A stretch of 64,000 bases of DNA. Source: Skeletonema tropicum (Eukaryota > Bacillariophyta > Thalassiosirophyceae > Thalassiosirales > Thalassiosiraceae). Below the pieces are notes generated by a model. It worked only from the letters and a program-made list of their open reading frames with translations. It searched no databases and was not told the origin of the DNA. The DNA lies in assembly GCA_037178625.1 (NCBI GenBank), contig CM074146.1:186001-250000 (forward strand), given 5' to 3'. Both the position numbers and the translations under genes were made by a program. This document shows positions 49,557 to 59,071 of the stretch, in pieces (within the stretch, counting starts at the first letter, position 1; every line of letters begins with the position of its first letter).

Positions 49557-49856
49557 ATTCGTGTTACATAGATGTGGCACATTTTGGATAGGTAAATGGC
49601 ATTAATACATAGTTACTTCTAGCTTGTGCAGCTTCTCTCAGATGTCTTGCTTGTTTTGGTATTCAATCAAAGTGGCAGTCATTGCAAAATATTGTGTAGG
49701 TTAAACTATTTAGTGTTGTTGATCGCCTTCTATTCGTGTTACATAGATGTGGCACATTTTGGATAGGTAAATGGCATTAATACATAGTTACTTCTAGCTT
49801 GTGCAGCTTCTCTCAGATGTCTTGCTTGTTTTGGTATTCAATCAAAGTGGCAGTCA
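49557..49856. repeat. 175-bp internal tandem duplication (also at 52,422-52,721)
   Basis: ATTCGTGTTACATAGATGTG starts at 49557 and again at 49732, with about 125 bp of matching sequence after each. The second copy contains the last codons of the MORN gene; the first is a detached duplicate of the gene end. CATTGCAAAATATTGT likewise occurs near 49,420 and 49,680. Confidence 0.8.
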
Positions 49857-50235
49857 GTTTCGAAACTTGTGTCTTCAATTTTTTAGCTTCTCTGACAAGC
49901 TTCAATGAGGATGCTTCAGGTCTACCTTTTCGGAAGTAGCACGTGTACGAGTCTCCATTCGACCAAGTTAGGCAGCCCCATCCGTGTTCGAATCCATCGC
50001 GGAACAATCCCGTGTATTTTACATCGCTCTTGAACTCGTAAACGCCCCATCCGTGTGGAATGAAACGGTGCTTTGCCATGCCCTTTCCTTTTCCTCTGCT
50101 GTTGCGCAACTTCGTCTTACGAACAGAACCGCTGTATAGTCCACCAGAATAATGAATCTTCATTTTGAAGTTAAGTGAAATAATACCGACAGATGTTGAT
50201 GACGATGCAGCCAATGATGTCTTCTTTGAGAACAA
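49813..50235 (-). CDS. MORN-repeat protein, copy 1, 140 aa
   Basis: 140 codons on the minus strand. Three MORN-like segments are seen: IHYSGGLYSGSVRKTK (about residues 27-42), HGWGVYEFKSDVKYTGLF (about 61-78) and RDGFEHGWGCLTWSNGDSYT (about 79-98) with a following YFRKGRP. MORN repeats usually mediate membrane or protein contacts. The last ~35 residues (LKLVREAKKLKTQVSKLTAT) look like a coiled coil. No catalytic domain is present. An internal ATG at MKIHYS could be the start. The stop lies in the second copy of a 175-bp tandem duplication. Tail to tail with the dUTPase. Confidence 0.7.
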   Translation of the reverse strand: MFSKKTSLAASSSTSVGIISLNFKMKIHYSGGLYSGSVRKTKLRNSRGKGKGMAKHRFIPHGWGVYEFKSDVKYTGLFRDGFEHGWGCLTWSNGDSYTCYFRKGRPEASSLKLVREAKKLKTQVSKLTATLIEYQNKQDI

Positions 50236-50855
50236 AGCAAATCGGATTTATGAGCCAAGCTCGGATCGGCCAACCCCAAATCAAAGCAAGCAGCATATTA
50301 TTCAATAGTAGTCCTAAGGTAGGGTTCTCACCCTTTGTTTTGATTCTGGGGTCTGCTACCTTTTACAAGATGTACAGGGCGGAAGTGGTGTGAACTTTTT
50401 TCAAATTGAGTTTTTGGGACTCAGTACCATCAAACCTGAGTCCACGATTAACTTCAATTTCAAATCTACCTTGGACGGAATTGGTATGAACTTTTTTCAA
50501 ATTGAGTTTTTGGGACTTACATCAAACCTAAGTCCATGCATCAGGGAAGTCGCTTGGCCTCTCTTTTGTGGCAACAAGTACAATACCTATTTGAAGTCCG
50601 ATCACAGGTTCCAGTCAAGTGCTGTTTTGGTGTCATGGTTGCAAGAGATGTCGGATATTATACTGCTGAGGCTTATTTCATCGGCCTGATTGAGATTGAG
50701 GATCCAACTTGTGTGCTATTGATATATTCAAATTTGATGCTATAAGCGTGAGACTAATATGTCAAGATCGTATACAACAACATAAACTAAAGAAAGACTA
50801 CTAATCAGCATTCAGTGATGATCGAACAGCGCACTATATTAGGGAGATATAGGAG
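50236..50855. other. No recognisable gene; short direct repeat (also 53,101-53,720)
   Basis: AACTTTTTTCAAATTGAGTTTTTGGGACT occurs twice, near 50,391 and 50,488, each followed by a diverging CATCAAACCT[GA]AGTCCA. A 99-aa open frame spans both, giving NFFQIEFLGL twice, but has no known homology that I recognise. It may be gene remnants captured in the duplicated unit. Confidence 0.4.
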
Positions 50856-50859
50856 TAAT

Positions 50860-51198
50860 TCAGAAGTCTGCGTCGAGGCTGAACACTTGATCCTCCTGGG
50901 CTACACCAACACCACTCTTAGCATACTCTCCAACGCGCCTCTCGAAGAAGTTAGTTTTCCCCTGCAGACTGATCATCTCCATCCATTCAAATGGATTGGC
51001 AGCTCCGTATTGCTTGGGGCATCCAAGGGCAGCCAACAAACGATCAGCACAGAACTCAATGTACTGGCACATGAGGTCTCCGTTCATACCAATCAGGGAA
51101 ACAGGAAGGGCCTCCACCACAAACTCCTTCTCGATCTGGACAGCATTAGTTATAATCTCGTCAACACCCCCCCTTCCTGTGCCCTTTCCTCCTTCTTC
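50860..51198 (-). pseudogene. Ribonucleotide reductase small subunit (R2) C-terminal exon, fragment 1
   Basis: 112 codons reading [67 protein letters not shown] and ending FSLDADF. This is the last third of eukaryotic R2, including the C-terminal tail that docks on the large subunit. A full R2 has some 320-400 residues. The N-terminal part with all iron ligands and the radical Tyr is absent. The upstream edge (ATGTAG|GAAGAAGG) looks like a 3' splice site, so this was an exon whose partners lie outside the duplicated unit. An intact upstream part elsewhere cannot be excluded but is not within the window. Confidence 0.8.
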
Positions 51199-51570
51199 CT
51201 ACATAACGTATGTAGCTAACTCGTAACTCGAGCCTGGTTTGTACGCATATTTTTTTAAGTTGCTTGTTTGTACTCTATTTTTTAAGCTGCTTATTTCTAA
51301 TTCATGGACGTAGGAATTAGTAGTCGATTTTAAAAAAGCGCAACTCTTCCGCCCACGGACAGATTAGTACGCAGCAGCTCGACCGGACGCGGGACAGAGG
51401 AGGTGGGGACGGACCCTTTTTTCCGGGAACCGTTCGTTTGGCTTGATCAGTCCTATGAAGAAGATCTCGTCTATCTCTCCAGAGCCGCCCCCACCCTATT
51501 CAGCTATCTAACTTCCGCAGATGGCGATACATCTCCAGCCTTCTATTACATTGTTTCCACACCTCCCATC

Positions 51571-52202
51571 ATGCTATTGGTAAAACTCCTCAGTCCTAAT
51601 GCCACTATGCCAACTCGCTGGTCACCCGAATCTGCTGGGTTTGATTTATGTGCAGCGGAGCCTAAAGTCGTACCTGCTGGGGGGATGGCAGTTATTAAAA
51701 CTGACTTGAGTGTTGCCTGTCCAGAGGGAACTTATGCCCGTATCGCTCCAAGGAGGCAAGTCCGACAATGCTCGATATTGTGTGCTATGTTATCATGCAT
51801 TCATATTAATTCCTGCGTTTTGTTCTGTTGTGTATTATGTAGTGGTGTTGCTGTTAAGAGAATGATCGGCTGTGGTGCTGGAGTTGTCGATGCTGACTGT
51901 AAGCTAAAATTGAAGTACAAATTAACAGCCTCGCTTATTTCATTGTAACCCATCTCAAAATTTCATATTCATATATTTTTTAAACAGATCGAGGAAATGT
52001 AGGTGTGGTTCTCTTCAATTTCGGTCATGAGGATTTTCATGTTTACATTGGAGATCGCATTGCCCAATTAATCCTCGAAAGAATTTCAATGGTTCATGCA
52101 GTGCAGGTTGACGAATTGACAGAGACACAACGTGGTGTTGGTGGATTTGGATCGACATCTGCACCCAGCAGCAGAAGAGACAAAAGTGATTTACCTCCGT
52201 GA
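51571..52202 (+). CDS. DUT: dUTP diphosphatase (dUTPase), copy 2, three exons
   Basis: Copy in the second duplication unit, exons 51571-51755, 51843-51898 and 51988-52202, with the same GC-AG first intron and the same 151-residue product. Two identical genes would double the dose if both have the same promoter. The duplicated unit starts about 205 bp upstream of the ATG, so the copies share only that much 5' DNA and may differ in regulation beyond it. Confidence 0.9.
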
Positions 52203-52677
52203 TAGATTACGAAGAGAGAACTCTCACTGTGAAATTGTTGGATTTATTGCGTGCGTCTTTCCCCATGTCATCTATCAAAGCCATTGCAAAATATTGTTCG
52301 GGTTAAACATGTGTCGCCCTCTCTCGCGGATCAACTAACGCCAGGGGTGCATTCCGTCCAACCAACACTGCCACGGCCACGGCTCCAGCACCAAATATAC
52401 ATATATATAATTTATAATATCATTCGTGTTACATAGATGTGGCACATTTTGGATAGGTAAATGGCATTAATACATAGTTACTTCTAGCTTGTGCAGCTTC
52501 TCTCAGATGTCTTGCTTGTTTTGGTATTCAATCAAAGTGGCAGTCATTGCAAAATATTGTGTAGGTTAAACTATTTAGTGTTGTTGATCGCCTTCTATTC
52601 GTGTTACATAGATGTGGCACATTTTGGATAGGTAAATGGCATTAATACATAGTTACTTCTAGCTTGTGCAGCTTCTC

Positions 52678-53100
52678 TCAGATGTCTTGCTTGTTTTGGT
52701 ATTCAATCAAAGTGGCAGTCAGTTTCGAAACTTGTGTCTTCAATTTTTTAGCTTCTCTGACAAGCTTCAATGAGGATGCTTCAGGTCTACCTTTTCGGAA
52801 GTAGCACGTGTACGAGTCTCCATTCGACCAAGTTAGGCAGCCCCATCCGTGTTCGAATCCATCGCGGAACAATCCCGTGTATTTTACATCGCTCTTGAAC
52901 TCGTAAACGCCCCATCCGTGTGGAATGAAACGGTGCTTTGCCATGCCCTTTCCTTTTCCTCTGCTGTTGCGCAACTTCGTCTTACGAACAGAACCGCTGT
53001 ATAGTCCACCAGAATAATGAATCTTCATTTTGAAGTTAAGTGAAATAATACCGACAGATGTTGATGACGATGCAGCCAATGATGTCTTCTTTGAGAACAA
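52678..53100 (-). CDS. MORN-repeat protein, copy 2, 140 aa
   Basis: Same product as the gene at 49813-50235, in the second 2,865-bp unit; no difference seen. Confidence 0.7.
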   Translation of the reverse strand: MFSKKTSLAASSSTSVGIISLNFKMKIHYSGGLYSGSVRKTKLRNSRGKGKGMAKHRFIPHGWGVYEFKSDVKYTGLFRDGFEHGWGCLTWSNGDSYTCYFRKGRPEASSLKLVREAKKLKTQVSKLTATLIEYQNKQDI

Positions 53101-53724
53101 AGCAAATCGGATTTATGAGCCAAGCTCGGATCGGCCAACCCCAAATCAAAGCAAGCAGCATATTATTCAATAGTAGTCCTAAGGTAGGGTTCTCACCCTT
53201 TGTTTTGATTCTGGGGTCTGCTACCTTTTACAAGATGTACAGGGCGGAAGTGGTGTGAACTTTTTTCAAATTGAGTTTTTGGGACTCAGTACCATCAAAC
53301 CTGAGTCCACGATTAACTTCAATTTCAAATCTACCTTGGACGGAATTGGTATGAACTTTTTTCAAATTGAGTTTTTGGGACTTACATCAAACCTAAGTCC
53401 ATGCATCAGGGAAGTCGCTTGGCCTCTCTTTTGTGGCAACAAGTACAATACCTATTTGAAGTCCGATCACAGGTTCCAGTCAAGTGCTGTTTTGGTGTCA
53501 TGGTTGCAAGAGATGTCGGATATTATACTGCTGAGGCTTATTTCATCGGCCTGATTGAGATTGAGGATCCAACTTGTGTGCTATTGATATATTCAAATTT
53601 GATGCTATAAGCGTGAGACTAATATGTCAAGATCGTATACAACAACATAAACTAAAGAAAGACTACTAATCAGCATTCAGTGATGATCGAACAGCGCACT
53701 ATATTAGGGAGATATAGGAGTAAT

Positions 53725-54063
53725 TCAGAAGTCTGCGTCGAGGCTGAACACTTGATCCTCCTGGGCTACACCAACACCACTCTTAGCATACTCTCCAACG
53801 CGCCTCTCGAAGAAGTTAGTTTTCCCCTGCAGACTGATCATCTCCATCCATTCAAATGGATTGGCAGCTCCGTATTGCTTGGGGCATCCAAGGGCAGCCA
53901 ACAAACGATCAGCACAGAACTCAATGTACTGGCACATGAGGTCTCCGTTCATACCAATCAGGGAAACAGGAAGGGCCTCCACCACAAACTCCTTCTCGAT
54001 CTGGACAGCATTAGTTATAATCTCGTCAACACCCCCCCTTCCTGTGCCCTTTCCTCCTTCTTC
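53725..54063 (-). pseudogene. Ribonucleotide reductase R2 C-terminal exon, fragment 2
   Basis: Copy of the fragment at 50860-51198 in the second unit. Its upstream side ends at 54230, followed by the 127-bp repeats; no further R2 exon is seen to the right. Confidence 0.8.
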
Positions 54064-54230
54064 CTACATAACGTATGTAGCTAACTCGTAACTCGAGCCT
54101 GGTTTGTACGCATATTTTTTTAAGTTGCTTGTTTGTACTCTATTTTTTAAGCTGCTTATTTCTAATTCATGGACGTAGGAATTAGTAGTCGATTTTAAAA
54201 AAGCGCAACTCTTCCGCCCACGGACAGATT

Positions 54231-54484
54231 CTGTTTTTCCGAGTAGCTCTAGCCATACTAAGTAAGTATAACTTACCTACATGTACGCTAACGCTTTACA
54301 TGGTTAGTAGAGTTAGTCTTTACTTTTTAGCTCTCCCTTAGTATGTCCGGTCGAATTCTGTTTTTCCGAGTAGCTCTAGCCATACTAAGTAAGTATAACT
54401 TACCTACATGTACGCTAACGCTTTACATGGTTAGTAGAGTTAGTCTTTACTTTTTAGCTCTCCCTTAGTATGTCCGGTCGAATA
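54231..54484. repeat. 127-bp tandem duplication
   Basis: CTGTTTTTCCGAGTAGC starts at 54231 and 54358; the units are the same except for the final base. Each contains the inverted repeat GTAAGT-ATA-ACTTAC. Both unit starts are preceded by ATT, the same three bases as at the 2,865-bp junctions. Confidence 0.92.
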
Positions 54485-54753
54485 TTCGGGTGGTGCCTCG
54501 GGTCATGGTGAACAAGGAATGCAACGCAATCCACTGCCATCCTGTGCAGCTGCATTCTCTGTTCTGATGATTTTCCATGGCGGAATTTCGATGACAAGAT
54601 ACTAAAAGTTGGAGAGACGTTCATGGTATGTCTCTTGCCTGTTTTGAATCCGATCTAAATACTCGGTAACTCACTCAGGGTGCCCTTCCCTCTTCACCAT
54701 TACCTTTTCAGGACAACCTGAATAGATGGAATCAGCTACAACTTTCTTTCCCT

Positions 54754-55648
54754 TTGGAAGCTTCCAGTGGAGAGCCTTACGATTCTACTCAGCTTTCGGT
54801 TGTTTCTTCTTCTCCATCCCGTGATCCTATCCCCATGCCCCAAGAACGTGGAGAATCATCTCCCAGTGGGTCTCCCAGTGGGTCTCCCAGTGAGAGATTC
54901 ATGGCTGCTGCCCGGTCTGCTGCCTCTCGCGTGTTGGGGTTGGGCCGTCGTGACTTGAGTGAAGACTTTGATGCGGGTCGTTGTCATGACTTGAGTGAAG
55001 ACTTTGATGCGGTCGTCGTCGTGAATCGCGTCGCAGCAGGTGGCCAAGACTTGCCAAGATGACTCCAAGTTGATTGTTGACCTAAACTGTATCAGCTATA
55101 CGAAGGTTGACTCCATTAGCCTCGAGGTGAACACAATCAAGTGCAGCAACTTGAGCCCACAAGCAATGCTTGCAAATAATGATATCAATGTGACTGCGTG
55201 TTGCTTTGATGTTGACTTTTCAAAGGACGAGCTAGTATCAATCCATGCAGCCCCCTGTTTTTGGGAGTTTCTCTTCCAGAACAAACCGAGCGAATGATTC
55301 GTGCCACCATATGATACATCTGATTACGGAGCAACTACTCGTGTTCGGATTGCCTACAAGGCATATGATCTTGGTTTTCCTTTCACGTTTGGTGACTTAA
55401 CACCAGAAGATGTTGGCTCAACTATGGATCAGATGACGGATTGGCACAACAGCCCTTTCCTAACATACATGTGTAAGAAGGAGAAGACGTATTACAAGAT
55501 TGTCAAGAAGCACAGTCAAGAAAAATGTGTCAAGTGCTTGACCAAAAATAGGAATAAAAAATGCACCACCAAAATGTGCAAGCCATGCTGTGCAGAGCAC
55601 GGAGCTCCTACCTATCATCTGTTCTGTACAAGAAAAAATAGTAAGTAG
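54754..55648 (+). pseudogene. Cys-rich protein gene, broken by frameshift and in-frame TGA
   Basis: Three open pieces follow each other. 54754-55062 is Ser/Pro-rich, with DLSEDFDA twice. 55040-55297 is in another frame and contains LSPQAMLANNDINVTACCFD and FWEFLFQNKPSE, then TGA. 55301-55648, in the same frame as the second piece, contains YKAYDLGFPFTFGDLTPED and a Cys-rich end CVKCLTKNRNKKC..MCKPCCAEHG ... C. The smooth continuation across the TGA (KPSE-stop-FVPPYD) suggests one former gene. The C-x2-C-x8-C-x4-C-x2-CC pattern should bind zinc; it resembles both SHI/LRP1-type fingers and Cys-rich tails of some transposases, and I cannot decide. Introns could explain the first break but not the in-frame stop. 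Confidence 0.5.
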
Positions 55649-55657
55649 TAAGGGGCA

Positions 55658-57483
55658 GTCTTTGCGCTCTACACACGAGACGAATTTATGCCTTTTTGCA
55701 CATTTACCTAACATTACCGGGAATCACTGTACGAATTGTCATTTTGTTGCACATTTCCCCGATGAACGTCTCAGAAGACGGATTCGTGTGGCCACACGAG
55801 ATCTCGTGTGAGATGTGGCCAGCTCACACGAGATTTTGTACAATTTTGTGCGGCCACACGAATCTATCAAACACCCCCTATGCCCTCCCATCATGGCACT
55901 TCTAAACCCCTAGCTGACCAGCCACCACAACCTCCGGCCACAATGCGTTTGCCTATGTTATGAGCTTCCGTTAGAGCTGCCGGTCGGCGTTGTAGGTGGG
56001 GTATTATTCAAAATATAGCGTTTTGTGTCGAAAATGAGGACATCGATCGAAGCATTTATTATTTATGCACATGAAATGTAAGGCGGATAACGCAACAAAT
56101 CAATGCAAGCCGTGGCGTAAATCGTCTTATGATATGTAAGGAAGGTATCTGCAACATTGTAGAATTATTGGGCGGTCGTAGGCCTCATTTGATACGTTAT
56201 ATTAGACCGACTCGCCTGTGCTCGGACGATGCTGCCGACGATGTCATCGTTATATTTAATGGTGTGTTGCCGCTCTTTTACTGACACCGCTACCCCCAAT
56301 GATCAACACAATAATCATCTTTGATTTGCCGCTCAGGCTGGCTCTCAAAAACTGTTTCTACCAAAATTATCCGTGTTATCTACCTATTTTGGAGGAGGTG
56401 ATCATGCTATCCACACATGTGTTGGGTGGTTAATGACGCAATAAAACGGAAAGAGACGATATACCAAGCGAAAGAGTTTGGATTTACACTATTGAGAGCG
56501 AGGGGGGACAATAGTTTGGTGTCCTCCATCTATATACAAAGAATGTCAGCTCATTATAGTTGAATTGTGTATTGTTGTCCAGATCAAATAATTCCAAAGA
56601 ACATGCACAAACTGTCACTCACTCCAATAATGTTAAACACCAACTGATCATATGCGCTTCACCATCATGGAGAATGGCTTCATAATGTCATGATGGCTAG
56701 ATTACTTCGTAAAGAGTATAACTATGCAACAAATTTATCAGCCATACCCTGCAATCACAATCCAAAGAGTTACATTGTTGTCCTGTATCACCTCAGATCA
56801 GCTCATCCACAGTGTTATTTCTCCATATAACGGTTGAAATATCATTGAATAATGAGATATTGTGGCATAGGTGCTGGTATCATATTATTTGGGATCATCT
56901 AAGACCCTTGCAACATATTGTGGGGTGCCGGTGATGTGCGTTCAGTAGGTAAATAATGAGAGTAATATGGATGACTCCTCACCAAAAACATTTGCAACTC
57001 CTATAGGATAGTTATATGAAGGATATATGAGGGTAATGACCCATTGGTTGAATGATAACATGGAATAAATGACCCGTATTGACCATTTGACGCTCGGTCG
57101 AAATACGGAAACGTACTATTTAGTGAGCAATACGTCGTCACACACTTAATATCGGTACAAATTGATGGGACCATTGGATTCTGCGTTGAAAATTGGTCTA
57201 AATACAATATTTTGGGTTTGGTAGACGTAAGGTTGCCGGTGTTAAAGGCATTGTACTTGTGGTATCGATAGTGCTGTCATGGTAACATTGTGATTGTGTG
57301 ATGAGTCGTTGTGAGAAAAGTGTGACTGTTTAGTATCTTTTTAGGTCCTGCTTAGATGAGTGTTATCTCGTGTGTTCTCTCTTGTATTCTCGTGTGTACG
57401 AGCGTTTCAGAGCGCAGAGACACAATTACGGATTTTTGTGTGATTGTAGAAAAAAATCCGTCTCGTGTGTAGAGCGCAAAGAC
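55658..57483. mobile_element. 1.83-kb element with 25-bp terminal inverted repeats
   Basis: The first 25 bases (55658-55682, GTCTTTGCGCTCTACACACG...) are the exact reverse complement of 57459-57483. Both ends continue with A/T-rich GAATTT or GGATTTTTT. Palindromic ACACGAGATCTCGTGT near 55,793 and a second degenerate inner terminal block near 57,395-57,425 suggest sub-terminal repeats. No transposase frame exists inside (largest open frame about 70 aa), so it is non-autonomous or eroded. Target duplications are not evident. It lies ten bases downstream of the broken Cys-rich gene. Confidence 0.75.
55865..56500 (+). repeat. Left arm of a large inverted repeat
   Basis: Aligns by eye over about 600 bp, at roughly 80% identity, with the reverse complement of 60,550-61,190. 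Shared landmarks include CTAGCTGACCA.CCACCACAA, CCGGTCGGCGTT, GGCGGATAACGCAACAA, TGTGCTCGGACGATGCTGCC and CATGTGTTGGGTGGTTAATG. The arm lies inside the 1.83-kb element. Confidence 0.8.
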
Positions 57484-57820
57484 AGCCTCTTAATTGAAGA
57501 GTATGGGGAAATCACGATTACAACAGAGGATTTTCCACGATCAGGCAATACGGTTTAGGGTATGCTACAAAGTTGTTTGCGTGCTTGCCATTGAAGTAAC
57601 TTTGGGTTCTCGAAAAACACTGGATAAATCCATGACTTAGGCAAGTATTCATCGTACCCCATTTAGTTCTCTCCTCTCTAATGAAAATGTCTGAGTGAGA
57701 TTGCAATCGGAGTAGCTGGAGTTCAAGTTCAAGGTCAGCGTGCTATTTCTAGCGATGTAAAAGCGATCAGAGTGAGACGTGCCATACAGCCAGCCACTGG
57801 CTTGGCCGGCCCTGGATTTA

Positions 57821-58140
57821 ATTTTACCCTACATTTCAACAGTCTGCTTTACTTCAGGCTCTCTACCATTACTACTACTATGGTACCTATGATACTACTG
57901 ACTTTATTTTCTCACTTAGTAGGTAGGTAGCAGATGTTATGTTTTTAACTCGCTGTAAAAGGGTTCTAATGCTAATGCTCTGAGAATTTGCATAAGTAGG
58001 GGAGGCGTGTTCGTTAGACACCTCGCCTCCAGAATCATTATCTGATGCTGATGCTCGCCTCGGATGGCGATGGCCAAAGTCGACTTTTAGGTCCTTGTCG
58101 TTGCCATTGTTGGCTTCAAGCTTGGGCATGATTAGAGATT
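57821..58140 (-). pseudogene. Copy of the 186-aa diatom-family gene with the middle deleted
   Basis: The frame 58129-57887 (80 aa) begins MPKLEANNGNDKDLKVDFGH and RHPRRASASD, clearly the N-terminus of the gene at 16759-17319 (MSKVGATNGNGSDLIVDFGH). After the acidic stretch it departs. The 3' flank at 57,821-57,900 (TACATTTCAACAGTCT.CTTTACTT ... TACTACTA) again matches that gene's 3' flank at 16,647-16,725. About 0.5 kb of coding sequence between them is missing, so the copy is inactive. Confidence 0.75.
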
Positions 58141-59071
58141 AGATGCATTCCAACTTCGTATTTGATGTGAGTTGTCAGATACTACAATACATACTACATA
58201 ATGTAGTAGCATGTATGGCTCTAGGGACAAAAGTTGTTGTGATTCAGGCTTATGGTTTGAAAAGAAGCACTGACGTCGTTGAACCTGAAGTAGGTAAGTG
58301 ACATTTTATCACGAGGCGGAGGCCCAATAAGTACAATGCTGGACCTGCCGATACATAGAAATAGTCAAATTTTAGTGCTGCCTGAGCATGTCGCAAGAAA
58401 AGATACACAATGCCTTTCTTTCTTTGCCTACCGGAGCAAGCAACATGCAGGAGTAATTGAGATCAAAGAGCAAGTGTTTACATCATCACATGTACTTCCT
58501 CACTGTCGAGATCCACACTCTACGTGGATTGGGCAAGCAGAATGTTGTCCTCAGATTGTTTGTAGCAGTTGCAGGCGGTACAAAATCTGGATGACGAAAA
58601 TGGAGCGTCGACACTACACATCGTCATGTTGCATCATGTGCTTCTTGCGACATCACAAAAGCTGAGGAGTAGATAACAAATTTCCAAAGTAATATAATGA
58701 CATAAGAAGCGCACATCTAGCTGCCTCGTTCGATATTGCTGCAATGTTGTTCAATGCAATCCTGGTGAAGCCTTCCGCTTCCGAGTTTCCCAGACTATTA
58801 CTTTCAGAGCTGCTATCCCAGCAATCAGAGAGTCGATCCCGGGCTGGCTGTAATCTAGCCACGTTTTTGACCGATTCGATTGGCAAAAAGTTGTTCAATT
58901 GGACCCAATACACGCCTAATCGATATTGCTCGATGAGAGCTTTCCAAAACACCACTCATCTTCCTCATTGGCCTACTAGTAGAGAAGTTATGGCCGTTAT
59001 CATCATTAATTGAGCAGTGTAGTGATGTACATAGGTGGCTGATTGTTGATGAGGTGATATGATGGCTATGC
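58141..59071. repeat. Intergenic DNA with a dispersed-repeat copy at 58,860-58,985
   Basis: The minus strand at 58,985-58,860 reads GGCCAAT..G.......GTG.TGTTTTGGAAAGCTCTCATCGAGC then TATCGATTAGGCGT, matching 27,270-27,400 in the exchanger spacer. A 109-aa plus-strand frame at 58336-58665 has a CC...C-x2-C group (ECCPQIVCSSCRRYKIW) but no recognised family; it is left unassigned. Confidence 0.5.

Larger units (their letters stand above)
48501..51365. repeat. 2,865-bp tandem duplication, unit 1
   Basis: AGTACGCAGCAGCTCGACC at 48501 recurs at 51366, and by eye the two 2,865-bp units are identical. The unit carries a dUTPase gene (+), a MORN gene (-) and an R2 fragment (-). The bases ATT precede the unit on its left, at the junction and at its right end, so a 3-bp microhomology fits the breakpoint. 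Confidence 0.93.
51366..54230. repeat. 2,865-bp tandem duplication, unit 2
   Basis: Second unit, ending CGGACAGATT at 54230 just before the 127-bp tandem duplication. Identity with unit 1 indicates a very recent event or ongoing gene conversion. Confidence 0.93.

Noticed and set aside
48501..54230. Giant-virus origin of the dUTPase/R2 pair
   Set aside because: Such genes are common in algal viruses, but the dUTPase has two short spliceosomal introns and the R2 exon has a splice-like edge, which favours host genes.
54754..55648. PiggyBac-type transposase ending for the Cys-rich gene
   Set aside because: The Cys spacing is suggestive, but the rest lacks recognisable PiggyBac motifs.
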